DNA of 45,788 nt, from positions 1 to 45,788 of IMG/VR virus record IMGVR_UViG_3300003323_000210; one strand, given 5' to 3'. The position numbers were made by a program, and so were the translations under genes. Positions 13,416-20,692 of the stretch are shown in pieces. Position 1 is the stretch's first letter, and each line of letters begins with the position of its first letter. Source of the DNA: a virus. The notes beneath the pieces are model-generated. The model was not told the DNA's origin, did not search any database, and saw only the letters and a program-made list of their open reading frames with translations.

Positions 13416-13478
13416 AATTCTGCTTCCAGCGGTTTATTCTAGAAGCTTTATTCTTACTTGTCTATCTCAAGTAACGTC

Positions 13479-13507
13479 ATCATACACTACGAATCCGTTT
13501 TTGTCAA
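13479..13507 (-). promoter_or_regulatory. Promoter of tRNA operon 3
   Basis: Minus-strand -35 TTGACA (13502-13507), 17-bp spacer, -10 TATGAT (13479-13484). It lies just past the HNH gene end and drives the leader RNA, seven tRNAs and perhaps the Y RNAs. Confidence 0.85.
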
Positions 13508-13515
13508 GAGATAGC

Positions 13516-14145
13516 TTACACTACTTTCTTACCCCACCATTCAAGGTTGTCTGCATGATTGTTCGATGTGTTCTTGTCCTTGTGTCGAACATTGCGACGA
13601 TTCTCTGGATTTGGTACAAATGACATTGCTACTGCACGATGCACAGAGAGGCTTCCTGCATTACTACCGATATACACGTACTGCTTACTAGACTTCTTGC
13701 TCGGCTTGGTCATTACCAGCTTAATCCACTTACTATGAGAGTGCGACCATACGCGACCATCCCGTGTGACTGACCATTGCGCCTCATATCCTTTAACAGG
13801 ACGATGGTCGGTTGCTTCGAACTCCGCAATGCGCTCAGCACGTGCCTCATCAAAAGCTTCAGCAGCTTCTACTACGTCCTTTCCTACTTTTGCGATACGC
13901 TTATCACGTTTTAGTGTCTTCCTAACTTGGCGAAGCTGAGCTACGATGTCATCCCTGCCGTTTGCAGTGTAAGTTTTGATAGCAATGTGCAGAGCTTGGC
14001 GAGAAATCCCTTTAGCTCGTTCTACAGCTTCCTCCAACGTCAGGTTCTCCCAGCGCTTGGCTTGCTTCTTTACTACCTTAGCGGCTTTCTCAGCTCGATA
14101 GCCTTCTAGCTCTTTCATTAAACTGTCTGAAAGCCTTGACATCAT
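13516..14145 (-). CDS. HNH endonuclease with NUMOD4-like module and long helical N-terminus
   Basis: 209 residues. The C-terminal half has a NUMOD4-like stretch (KGYEAQWSVTRDGRVWS, residues about 120-136) and an HNH-type region with VHRAVAMSF, VRHKDKNTSNNHADNLEW. The first 110 residues are charged and helical, unlike usual NUMOD4-HNH proteins, and may be a fused DNA-binding segment or part of an interrupted host gene. The start overlaps the previous stop (GTATGATG) behind AGGAGG; the second ATG at 14142 has the better spacing. It follows the candidate small terminase gene, a packaging-region insertion site common for HNH genes. Confidence 0.78.
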   Translation of the reverse strand: MMSRLSDSLMKELEGYRAEKAAKVVKKQAKRWENLTLEEAVERAKGISRQALHIAIKTYTANGRDDIVAQLRQVRKTLKRDKRIAKVGKDVVEAAEAFDEARAERIAEFEATDHRPVKGYEAQWSVTRDGRVWSHSHSKWIKLVMTKPSKKSSKQYVYIGSNAGSLSVHRAVAMSFVPNPENRRNVRHKDKNTSNNHADNLEWWGKKVV

Positions 14146-14474
14146 ACCTCCTGAATATTATTCATGTCCAGACGAGGTGCGGCTTGTTTGGTGCCATCTG
14201 CTACGAGTGGAGTCTTGGGGCCACTTGCTTTAAAATCTGCGATCTGTCGTGCGAAATCATCCTTGTTAATCGCTTCGCTGACGGAAATCTTGTAATCCAC
14301 AAGCTTGTCAGCACACTTCAGACGCTCTTTCATGTCAATCTTCTCGTTACGCATCGTCGCAACGAGGAAATCCACTGCTTCCGGTGTAACGGTATCAAGT
14401 TGTTTCAGGAGGTCAGACAGCTCATGCTTTCGCTTGATGAACATTTGACCCGGTTTCAATGCTACTGCTGCCAT
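14142..14474 (-). CDS. Candidate terminase small subunit
   Basis: 110 residues, almost all helical, with TPEAVDFLVATMRNEKIDMK followed by ERLKCADKLVDYKISVSEA. This resembles small helical proteins encoded just upstream of large terminases in many phages, which bind DNA for packaging. It is the first gene of the leftward transcription unit that, beyond the RNA island, reaches the large terminase. The link to packaging is inferred from pattern and direction; a general DNA-binding protein is the alternative. Confidence 0.5.
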   Translation of the reverse strand: MAAVALKPGQMFIKRKHELSDLLKQLDTVTPEAVDFLVATMRNEKIDMKERLKCADKLVDYKISVSEAINKDDFARQIADFKASGPKTPLVADGTKQAAPRLDMNNIQEV

Positions 14475-14502
14475 TTGAGTATTGCTCCGTGAAATACTTT
14501 GT

Positions 14503-14531
14503 ATCTTACACTACCTATCTAATTTTGTCAA
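14503..14531 (-). promoter_or_regulatory. Leftward promoter of the divergent region
   Basis: Minus-strand -35 TTGACA (14526-14531), 17-bp spacer, -10 TAAGAT (14503-14508), 29 bp before the start of the small terminase candidate. Confidence 0.85.
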
Positions 14532-14752
14532 CTTTACGCAACACCTTATATAACTATTATTACTATACTATTGACTAACTGTATGCTTTAGTATATATTT
14601 ATTATACAACTTTTCCTTGCTCCCTTGACAGGGAGAAGGAAATAAGTAATATACTTCTTTAACTTTATACTTACTTATACTCCCTCACTCGCTCCGCTCG
14701 TTCGGTCGTAGTGTACACTATCTACTTTCATTTGTCAAGTATGTAGGTAGTG
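14532..14752. other. Divergent AT-rich intergenic region with long hairpin
   Basis: This 221-bp segment separates leftward and rightward promoters. It is AT-rich and contains a 12-bp stem at 14612-14642 (TTTCCTT, bulged G, CTCCC, a TTGACA loop, GGGAG, AAGGAAA). It could be an operator or a structured leader. No gene is seen. Confidence 0.5.
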
Positions 14753-14780
14753 TTGACAAAGTAGAGTAACAATGTATAAT
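14753..14780 (+). promoter_or_regulatory. Rightward early-type promoter
   Basis: TTGACA (14753-14758), 16-bp spacer, TATAAT (14775-14780). This is the strongest consensus match in the window. It drives the plus-strand block starting at 14814. Confidence 0.9.
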
Positions 14781-14813
14781 AGGTATCTATCGTAAATTTC
14801 ATAAGGAGGTACA

Positions 14814-15032
14814 ATGCGTCTTACCGTAGACCTTGGCGACAAGGTAGAAGCAGGAACAAAAGACTTCAACGTCTACTTTCGCAACGATGATGGCTCTCTG
14901 GGCCAAGTAAAAGCGGAAAGCTTCAAGAGTCATAAGGATGCAATCATCTTCGTCAAAGAAGGACTCGTCTTCGACGGTGATGGCTTGGAAAACAAGGCGG
15001 TGTTGGCCGTAATCGAAGGAGGAAAAATTTGA
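14814..15032 (+). CDS. Hypothetical early protein, 72 aa
   Basis: Not recognised. Acidic-basic mixed small protein without membrane segment, with a strong AAGGAGG ribosome binding site. It is the first gene after a consensus promoter, which suggests early, high expression, as for phage host-takeover peptides. Its stop overlaps the next start in TTGA. Confidence 0.7.
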   Translation: MRLTVDLGDKVEAGTKDFNVYFRNDDGSLGQVKAESFKSHKDAIIFVKEGLVFDGDGLENKAVLAVIEGGKI

Positions 15033-15310
15033 AAACTGACTATTTTGACATTGCAGCAAGTACCCTTGCTGAGTTCGCACAAGAGCTGGACAGCAGGTTG
15101 CTGGACGGCTGGGCAATCAGCAAAACAAATCCGGGAGAAGTCGTAGGAATGTGGGGAGGAATGTTCACTGTGTCCCTCTACCGCAACGAATCAACAATCA
15201 CACGTCTTCGCAACAAAGTCTCTGGCATGCAAGAGAAGCCTAAGCTTACAAGAGCTGAAATTCTTGCCAATGCTCGTCAAGCAAAAGCTGAGAAAGCTGG
15301 CAAGGGTTAA
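15029..15310 (+). CDS. Hypothetical protein, 93 aa
   Basis: Not recognised. It starts at TTG coupled to the upstream stop, behind GGAGG. A conserved-looking core RLLDGWAISKTNPGEVVGMW resembles short phage DUF-type folds. The C-terminus (residues 70-93) is a Lys/Ala-rich helix that may bind nucleic acid. Confidence 0.65.
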   Translation: MKTDYFDIAASTLAEFAQELDSRLLDGWAISKTNPGEVVGMWGGMFTVSLYRNESTITRLRNKVSGMQEKPKLTRAEILANARQAKAEKAGKG

Positions 15311-15473
15311 AGTTGTAATTGTAACAAATTTCGGTGTGAAAGCCACATTTCGAAAAATAATGATTGGTTTTCTGCCGGAAACATGTATAGTGTTGTTGGT
15401 CGTGCAGGATTAACGGTTTTTAAACGAATTCTCACACATTGTCACATATTTCTTGAAAGGAATAAATAGTATT

Positions 15474-15848
15474 ATGGCAACTATCACCATTCTCCGTGCT
15501 TCCCTGAAAATGAACGCGGAAAAGATTCGCAAAACTGAATCAGTGATTCATGAGTTTAAAGCTGAAGCATCCGCATGGAAGAGGCAAGGGGAACTCTCCT
15601 TCTTCGTTTCTGCTTGTAAGGACGTACGGAAGCATAAAGTTAAGCTTGCCAAGCTAGTTGCTTTGCAACGTAGTATCAAAGCAGAAATCGAAGCACTCTT
15701 CCGTAACGCACGTATCGCTCGTAAATACGAGTTCGTATTTGGAAAGCCTCCTATGACACAAACGAAAACCAGCTACGAAATGGAAGACATGCTAGACATT
15801 CTAATCGCAGAGAAAAACGCTCAAGCCGCTGCTATCGCTGTCGCGTAA
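15474..15848 (+). CDS. Hypothetical helical protein, 124 aa
   Basis: Not recognised. The ATG at 15474 was chosen because GAAAGGAA lies upstream. Residues 10-80 form long charged helices (MNAEKIRKTESVIHEFKAEA, KHKVKLAKLVALQRSIKAEI), so a coiled-coil or DNA-associated role is possible. About 160 bp of noncoding sequence precede it. Confidence 0.65.
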   Translation: MATITILRASLKMNAEKIRKTESVIHEFKAEASAWKRQGELSFFVSACKDVRKHKVKLAKLVALQRSIKAEIEALFRNARIARKYEFVFGKPPMTQTKTSYEMEDMLDILIAEKNAQAAAIAVA

Positions 15849-15866
15849 ATACAACTCAGAAAGCAC

Positions 15867-15896
15867 TTGACCGTCTGATGCTTGTTCAGGCATAAT
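15867..15896 (+). promoter_or_regulatory. Promoter of the serine recombinase gene
   Basis: TTGACC (15867-15872), 18-bp spacer, CATAAT (15891-15896), about 30 bp before the recombinase start. Confidence 0.6.
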
Positions 15897-15925
15897 ACCT
15901 CCATCAACTAAACACTGGAGTGAAT

Positions 15926-16597
15926 ATGAAAAAGCTGATCGGTTATGTGCGTGTATCGACAAAGGAACAGGGCAAAACCCGTAACGGTCTGGAAGCTCAG
16001 ACCGAAGCAATTACACGTTTCGCACACGTGAACGGATACGAGCTTCTGGAAATCGTTGAAGAGGTGATGTCCGGTGCAGACGATGAACGTCCTGCCCTGA
16101 ACAAACTGAAACGTCGTGTCGCAAAGATGAAAGACGTCTATGTCGTCGTAAATAAGCTGGATCGTCTCTCGCGTAATGCCTTGTTTATCCTGACCCATGT
16201 CCGTGACAATCCAAACTTTATTGTCACTGAACTTGGTGAAGACGTAGACCCTTTTGCCCTGCACATTTATGCAGGTTTGGCGGAACAGGAACGTAAGATG
16301 ATTTCCTCCCGCACAAAGGCTGGCCTACAGGCCAAGAAGGCCCGTGGGGAGCATCTGGGAGCGTCGTCTGAGGTAATTGCCAAGGCTAGTGCTGCTGGTG
16401 CTGTAGCGCGTTCTGAGAAGGCTGAAGAGTTCGCAGCTCGTATGCGCAATACGATTAGCCGTATGCTCGATGCTGGCCTCACCTACCGTGCGATTGCCGA
16501 AGAACTAAACCTCTCTGGCACGAAAACAGCCCGTGGTGGCATGTGGCATCAATCCACTGTGAAAAACATCGTTGACCGACTGGAGTTGACAGCCTAA
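15926..16597 (+). CDS. Serine recombinase (resolvase/invertase family)
   Basis: 223 residues. The catalytic domain begins IGYVRVSTKEQ with nucleophile Ser11, and has VNKLDRLSRN and the long helix GLAEQERKMISSRTKAGL typical of resolvase/invertase dimers. The C-terminal 55 residues (EEFAARMRNTISRMLDAGLT, then a helix-turn-helix-like YRAIAEELNLSG) bind DNA. Length fits the small resolvase class, not large integrases. The ATG at 15926 follows GGAG. It has its own promoter and terminator, so it is a solo unit, possibly for genome dimer resolution, segment inversion or self-mobility. No inverted target sites were identified. Confidence 0.9.
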   Translation: MKKLIGYVRVSTKEQGKTRNGLEAQTEAITRFAHVNGYELLEIVEEVMSGADDERPALNKLKRRVAKMKDVYVVVNKLDRLSRNALFILTHVRDNPNFIVTELGEDVDPFALHIYAGLAEQERKMISSRTKAGLQAKKARGEHLGASSEVIAKASAAGAVARSEKAEEFAARMRNTISRMLDAGLTYRAIAEELNLSGTKTARGGMWHQSTVKNIVDRLELTA

Positions 16598-16608
16598 CGC
16601 GAAGCGCC

Positions 16609-16627
16609 GCCCCAGTTGGGGCTTTAC
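16609..16627 (+). terminator. Terminator after the recombinase gene
   Basis: GCCCCA-GT-TGGGGC hairpin (16609-16622) followed by TTTACT. Confidence 0.75.
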
Positions 16628-16666
16628 TAAAACCGTAAGTAATACTAACTACCAAGGAGGAAACTG

Positions 16667-17245
16667 ATGATTGAACTTTCTGTGACGGACTCTCAAATTT
16701 TGACGTGGGTATCTGGCTTCGCAATGTGCGCCCACAAAGATCAAAAACGACGCTACAATGGTGAGCCGTTCTACAACCATCCAAAACGCGTCTGCGAAAC
16801 GTTGGTGGAGCATGGATATGCAGACGTTGAAGTGCTTGCCGCAGCAATGCTGCATGACGTTGTAGAGGACACAAACGTAACTCTGGACGAAATCCGTGAA
16901 TACTTCGGTGAGCGCGTGGCCGATATGGTGAATTGGCTGACCAAAGGGGATTACAGCGCTGTCGTCAACATGGCAGGAAATCCTCTTAACCGTGCGGAGA
17001 AAAAAGAGCTTGAGGCAATCCGTCTCTACGCAGCTCCCCTCATCGTCAAAGCAATCAAGCTGGCCGACCGGCTGGATAACATGTCCATTCTCGATGACGA
17101 CCCGGATTTCGCCCCTACATGGGCCGCTGAAACTCGTCATCTGCTGGATTACGCACTAAAGGACGGTGACGCAACGCTGTGGAACCTCGTTGACGCGAAA
17201 GTGAAGAACTTTTACGCGAAAACGCTTGACACAGTAGCTAAGTAA
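16667..17245 (+). CDS. Small alarmone hydrolase (SpoT/MESH1-type HD domain)
   Basis: 192 residues, HD-domain only. The metal-site pattern of (p)ppGpp hydrolases is complete: His38 in GEPFYNHP, His63-Asp64 with Glu67-Asp68 in AAMLHDVVEDT, and Asp134 in IKLADRLDNM. No synthetase domain is present, as in MESH1-like small alarmone hydrolases, which remove the 3' pyrophosphate of (p)ppGpp. A strong AAGGAGG-type ribosome binding site precedes it. In a phage this could blunt the host stringent response or a nucleotide-signal defence; substrate is inferred from the motifs. Confidence 0.88.
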   Translation: MIELSVTDSQILTWVSGFAMCAHKDQKRRYNGEPFYNHPKRVCETLVEHGYADVEVLAAAMLHDVVEDTNVTLDEIREYFGERVADMVNWLTKGDYSAVVNMAGNPLNRAEKKELEAIRLYAAPLIVKAIKLADRLDNMSILDDDPDFAPTWAAETRHLLDYALKDGDATLWNLVDAKVKNFYAKTLDTVAK

Positions 17246-17254
17246 CGCTACTAT
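17226..17254 (+). promoter_or_regulatory. Promoter-like site abutting a start codon
   Basis: TTGACA (17226-17231), 17-bp spacer, TACTAT (17249-17254), lying in the end of the hydrolase gene and one base before the ATG at 17256. A transcript from here would begin inside the next gene. Confidence 0.6.
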
Positions 17255-17255
17255 C

Positions 17256-17666
17256 ATGGCTATCTGCATCGTCATACCGACGATCAACAAGAAAGGTAGC
17301 TGGAATATCACTGGCGAAGGGTGGTTGGAAGTAATCTACCGCCCTGCCGATGGCTCTCCACTAGAGATGAAACTTGAGTATTTCGACCCTTCCGATGCGA
17401 AGAAGGTGTTTGAACGTGACGGAATACTATGGGAGACGCATCGCTGGCGATATTCCAACGACCATTCATGGACATACAAGGAGGACTCTGTGAGCTTTAT
17501 TACACCCTATGTCTTCCCCGCTGGACGCAAACCATACAGCAGCGATAAAATGGAAGCCGCTGGCGGAATGTGCAACGATCCCGGCTGGTGGAACGGATTC
17601 GTGCTTTTTGCGATGGCACTTGCCATAGCTATGCTGGTAAGTATCCTTCGCTACGCAACTAACTAA
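17256..17666 (+). CDS. Hypothetical protein with C-terminal membrane helix, 136 aa
   Basis: Not recognised. A soluble, aromatic-rich N-terminal part is followed by one hydrophobic helix (GFVLFAMALAIAMLVSILRY, residues about 114-133). No ribosome binding site precedes the ATG, and a promoter -10 box ends one base before it. The true start may be downstream (for example the Met at 17364). Confidence 0.55.
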   Translation: MAICIVIPTINKKGSWNITGEGWLEVIYRPADGSPLEMKLEYFDPSDAKKVFERDGILWETHRWRYSNDHSWTYKEDSVSFITPYVFPAGRKPYSSDKMEAAGGMCNDPGWWNGFVLFAMALAIAMLVSILRYATN

Positions 17667-17677
17667 AGGAGAAATTT

Positions 17678-17929
17678 ATGAATGAACAAGAACGTGCAGA
17701 ATGGGAGCGCATGAAACAAGATGTTTGGTTTATCGTCAAGCACTACGTAAAGCACGGCCTCATTGGGCTGGTAATGGCTCTCATAATCGTAGCTATCATT
17801 GTCTTCCTGTTCACGCATCCCGGTATTATCCTGTTCATCGTCTTCGTTATTGTACTCATCTTCGTACTCAAAGTACTCGTAGACATTGGCGAATGGATGG
17901 TGAATGCATGGAAGGAGCTGAGAGAATGA
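17678..17929 (+). CDS. Small membrane protein, 83 aa
   Basis: Two hydrophobic segments (residues about 27-46 and 49-68) separated by a THPG turn, with charged ends. AAAGGAGAAA is a good ribosome binding site. Two-helix size would suit a holin-like or inner-membrane effector, but no lysis partner is adjacent, so no function is assigned. Confidence 0.7.
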   Translation: MNEQERAEWERMKQDVWFIVKHYVKHGLIGLVMALIIVAIIVFLFTHPGIILFIVFVIVLIFVLKVLVDIGEWMVNAWKELRE

Positions 17930-18132
17930 AGACATGCGTAACCTGCAAACATTTGGAGAAGCAAATGTTTACCTTCTTCTCCGACCCTCAATGGCGGAAG
18001 TGCATTCGGCCAACGAATCCGAAAGACCCGGTGACAGGAGAGATGCATACAAATCCCGCTTGGCGAGAAAGGCTTGACATGTCTGTAGTGGATAGTTGCG
18101 GAGAAAAAGGTAAATACTGGGAGTCAAAATGA
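17926..18132 (+). CDS. Small CxxC protein, 68 aa
   Basis: Overlaps the previous stop by ATGA. CVTC near the start and two further Cys (in RKCIRP and DSCGEKG) could bind zinc or form a redox pair. No family recognised. Confidence 0.65.
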   Translation: MKTCVTCKHLEKQMFTFFSDPQWRKCIRPTNPKDPVTGEMHTNPAWRERLDMSVVDSCGEKGKYWESK

Positions 18133-18311
18133 AAGGCATCCAGTATAAGGACACTTTCGCACAGAAAGGTAGTGAACTCTGGCAAGCCTTGACGGATGGA
18201 GATAAACAGAAAGCTAAGGCTATTTACGATGACACAACGCAACGAGCGTTAGCTACTTACGGAAAGGACTTGTATGAATTGCCAAAAATTCTCAGTAGGA
18301 CAAAAAGCTGA
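18129..18311 (+). CDS. Hypothetical protein, 60 aa
   Basis: Coupled to the gene before by ATGA. Helical and polar, no motif. The 3' end overlaps the next gene by 38 bases. Confidence 0.55.
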   Translation: MKGIQYKDTFAQKGSELWQALTDGDKQKAKAIYDDTTQRALATYGKDLYELPKILSRTKS

Positions 18312-18573
18312 AATCTACGCTCCCGTAGCAGCTCCCTTCTTCCACCGGACAATCGTTACCATCCTGACAGATGAAGGACACGATACGACTCACCTCGTCC
18401 AACTCCCATCAGGACGAATGATACCCGTAGCAGCAGAATTCCTTCATGTCTTCCCTCCCATCCTTGAAAACGGAAGAGAGGATATTGATGACCCCGTTAG
18501 CTGGGTACAATTCGAACTCATGACAGGAATTCCTGCCGATGTTGTACGCGGAACGGATAGTGAACATGGCTGA
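18274..18573 (+). CDS. Hypothetical protein, 99 aa
   Basis: AAGGA precedes the ATG with good spacing. An SH3-like beta pattern is suggested by FSVGQKAEIYAPVAAPFFHR followed by TTHLVQLPSGRMIPVAAEFL. Not recognised. Confidence 0.65.
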   Translation: MNCQKFSVGQKAEIYAPVAAPFFHRTIVTILTDEGHDTTHLVQLPSGRMIPVAAEFLHVFPPILENGREDIDDPVSWVQFELMTGIPADVVRGTDSEHG

Positions 18574-18769
18574 CGAAGAATACACCTACGAAGCTCACGA
18601 CTTCTCCCTACGCACAGGAGGAAAACGTTCAGGAAAGATGTGCTGTTCCAAGTGCGGGCTGGTTCCTACTAACAATGCCTTCACTATCTGGGCAACCAAG
18701 ATGGGATGTAACAACCGTTACCATCCTTCGTATGCGAACAAACGTTACGAAACAACTAAAATTTTCTAA
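18566..18769 (+). CDS. Small zinc-ribbon-like protein, 67 aa
   Basis: CCSKCG with a later CNNRYH may form a zinc-binding site. The start is the ATG at 18566, overlapping the upstream gene by 8 bases. Function unknown. Confidence 0.6.
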   Translation: MADEEYTYEAHDFSLRTGGKRSGKMCCSKCGLVPTNNAFTIWATKMGCNNRYHPSYANKRYETTKIF

Positions 18770-18779
18770 GGAGAAACAA

Positions 18780-19100
18780 ATGACTAAATTGAATCTTCCA
18801 ATCGTAATCCGAGTAGCCACTAATGGAGAAGAGATGGAATATAAACTCACAAAGGGTTCGCATGAAGGAATGGTAACTTACATTTACGAAACTAACATGT
18901 ATGAAAACCATGCTACCGAAGACTTTGTTAAAAGGCTTATCGAGGATGGCACTTATCGTGTGGTAAGTGCAGGCACACAAGAGAAGAGCGACCCTCTTAG
19001 CTTCAAAATCAACATCGACTCTTCTTCCGTTACTTCGGCTCTGGCTGAAGCGAAAGAACTAGAAGCTACGTTGCTTCGTATCAAGGAACTTATGGCATGA
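18780..19100 (+). CDS. Hypothetical protein, 106 aa
   Basis: Start ATG with AAGGAG. Soluble protein with a C-terminal coiled coil (SALAEAKELEATLLRIKELM). It couples to the next gene by ATGA. Not recognised. Confidence 0.68.
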   Translation: MTKLNLPIVIRVATNGEEMEYKLTKGSHEGMVTYIYETNMYENHATEDFVKRLIEDGTYRVVSAGTQEKSDPLSFKINIDSSSVTSALAEAKELEATLLRIKELMA

Positions 19101-19273
19101 AACCTCAACGTAACGTTCAAGGCTACCTAGCCACTGCCATTGGAACAGCTATGCTAGCTCTGGCATTCTTCATGCTGTGCTTGTTCCTACTCACGCCAAG
19201 TTGTCCATCTCTCGATGGCCCATGCAGTAGGAGCGTTCCCGGACACTATTGCCAAACAAGCTGCGATTGTTAA
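19097..19273 (+). CDS. Small membrane-anchored Cys-rich protein, 58 aa
   Basis: One transmembrane helix (residues about 15-33) ends in LLTPSC, and the C-terminal 25 residues hold four further Cys (one in GPC, three in CQTSCDC). It looks exported, with disulfides or a lipid-modified Cys, though the lipobox is imperfect. ATGA overlap with the previous gene supports translation. Confidence 0.58.
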   Translation: MKPQRNVQGYLATAIGTAMLALAFFMLCLFLLTPSCPSLDGPCSRSVPGHYCQTSCDC

Positions 19274-19306
19274 TAAAATCACCATATTTAATAAGAAAGG
19301 AATAAA

Positions 19307-19687
19307 ATGCTACGTAAATTACTGCTAGCTTCATTGCTAGCCCTCTCGTTGAATGCCCAAGCTGGCCCTTGGAATGACACATCCTCTCAAGGCTGGACAG
19401 GCGTTGACAAAGCTGCCCATGCTTCCGTGGAATTCGTCCTCGGAACCACAGCTTCCGTAATGTTGCCAGAAGATAATAAAACTAAAGCCTTTGCTCTCGC
19501 CTTCAGCGTAGGATTAGCTAAGGAAGCTTACGACACTCGCAAAGGAGGCTCAGGCTGGAGTAATAAAGACCTCGTGGCCGATGCAGTAGGCGCATACCTA
19601 GGAGTACAAATCGGGCATAAGTTACGTGTATATGCCACCAAGCGTGGCAATTGTACAGGTGTAATGCTTGAAGGCAATCTTAACTAG
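19307..19687 (+). CDS. YfiM-like (DUF2279) exported protein
   Basis: 126 residues with a Sec signal (LRKLLLASLLALSLNAQAG, cut after Ala-Gln-Ala). The mature part has DKAAHASVEFVLG, a hydrophobic stretch, GLAKEAYDTRKGGSGWSNKD and LVADAVGAYLG, the pattern of YfiM/DUF2279 periplasmic proteins. AGAAAGGAA serves as ribosome binding site. The role in phages is unknown; envelope modification is an inference. Followed by a strong terminator. Confidence 0.78.
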   Translation: MLRKLLLASLLALSLNAQAGPWNDTSSQGWTGVDKAAHASVEFVLGTTASVMLPEDNKTKAFALAFSVGLAKEAYDTRKGGSGWSNKDLVADAVGAYLGVQIGHKLRVYATKRGNCTGVMLEGNLN

Positions 19688-19692
19688 AACAA

Positions 19693-19718
19693 AAGCTCCC
19701 TTTAGGGAGCTTTTTATT
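19693..19718 (+). terminator. Intrinsic terminator
   Basis: AGCTCCCT-TT-AGGGAGCT hairpin (19694-19711) followed by TTTTATT. Confidence 0.88.
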
Positions 19719-19732
19719 ATTAAGGAAATTTT

Positions 19733-20692
19733 ATGAAAATAGGTAGTGTGTATCAAACGACTATGTACGGAGATATGGAAGTAGTGAAGTATGAAAATAG
19801 CAAGAAAGTCACAATTAAATTTTTGCACTCAGGAAATATAAGGATAGCACAGAAAGACGCGATTCTCAAAGGAATTGTAAAAGACAGAGGTCTAATTGAG
19901 CAACGGAAGAAGGAACAGACTATTAGAAGTGAGGAATATCGTAATAAACTTAAGCTCTCTGCTATTCAGCGGGAAGAAAAGGCCAAGTTGAAGTCTGATA
20001 AACTAAGAATTGTATCCGAAAATAAAGCCAAACGGGCTGAGCACCAGCGGCTTCGAAAATCAGAACTAGAAATTAAACATGGAGAACCTATTTGGGACGA
20101 TTTCAAAATAGCCAGTGCTAAACAGTCAAATTCTGTGATTAACGTAGACTTTCAGGACAGGAATGGATACTGGGTACGGAATTTCAGGGACAAGCTTACA
20201 GGCGAATTTAAATTTACACGATTAGGTAAATTATACAATAACATGACTCAGCGCGGTACACCTAAAGGAAGTCTACAGAAAATTCAAAAGCACTATGAAG
20301 GAGTTGAATACGCTAAAGAATGGGAAGCTGCTGATGAATTTTGCTACTGGGTTGTAGATCAGAAAGGATGGAGCGAAGGTTGGCAACTAGATAAAGACCT
20401 AATTGGGAATGGTAAGTTCTACGGCCCTGAACATTGCGTATTTCTACCAAGAGAATTGAACTATTTGATTTCTGCGAAATCTGCATCTTCAGCGAAACAA
20501 CTAGCCTCCGGGATGTGGTCTGTAAAAACTAGACTTCTTGGACAAATGAAAATTATACATGGAGAGTCTAAAGAAGAGGTTGAACAAACGGCTAAAAAGT
20601 ATCGTCAGAAATTGATTCAAGTACTCGCCAGTCAATGTAAGGACAAACTAGACCCTCGTGCATACACTGCGCTAGTCAACTTTGATAGATGA
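19733..20692 (+). CDS. AP2/HNH-type homing-endonuclease-like protein, 319 aa
   Basis: The first 50 residues form a small beta domain (GSVYQTTMYGDMEVVKY, then VTIKFLHSG) often fused to phage homing proteins. A charged coiled coil (residues 55-110) follows. The C-terminal part has GWQLDKDLI and YGPEHCVFLPRELN, shared with the proteins at 28047 and 32114. The 3' motif DPRAYTALVNF also matches. Likely a mobile DNA-binding nuclease; no clear catalytic HNH triad is seen. Confidence 0.68.
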   Translation: MKIGSVYQTTMYGDMEVVKYENSKKVTIKFLHSGNIRIAQKDAILKGIVKDRGLIEQRKKEQTIRSEEYRNKLKLSAIQREEKAKLKSDKLRIVSENKAKRAEHQRLRKSELEIKHGEPIWDDFKIASAKQSNSVINVDFQDRNGYWVRNFRDKLTGEFKFTRLGKLYNNMTQRGTPKGSLQKIQKHYEGVEYAKEWEAADEFCYWVVDQKGWSEGWQLDKDLIGNGKFYGPEHCVFLPRELNYLISAKSASSAKQLASGMWSVKTRLLGQMKIIHGESKEEVEQTAKKYRQKLIQVLASQCKDKLDPRAYTALVNFDR

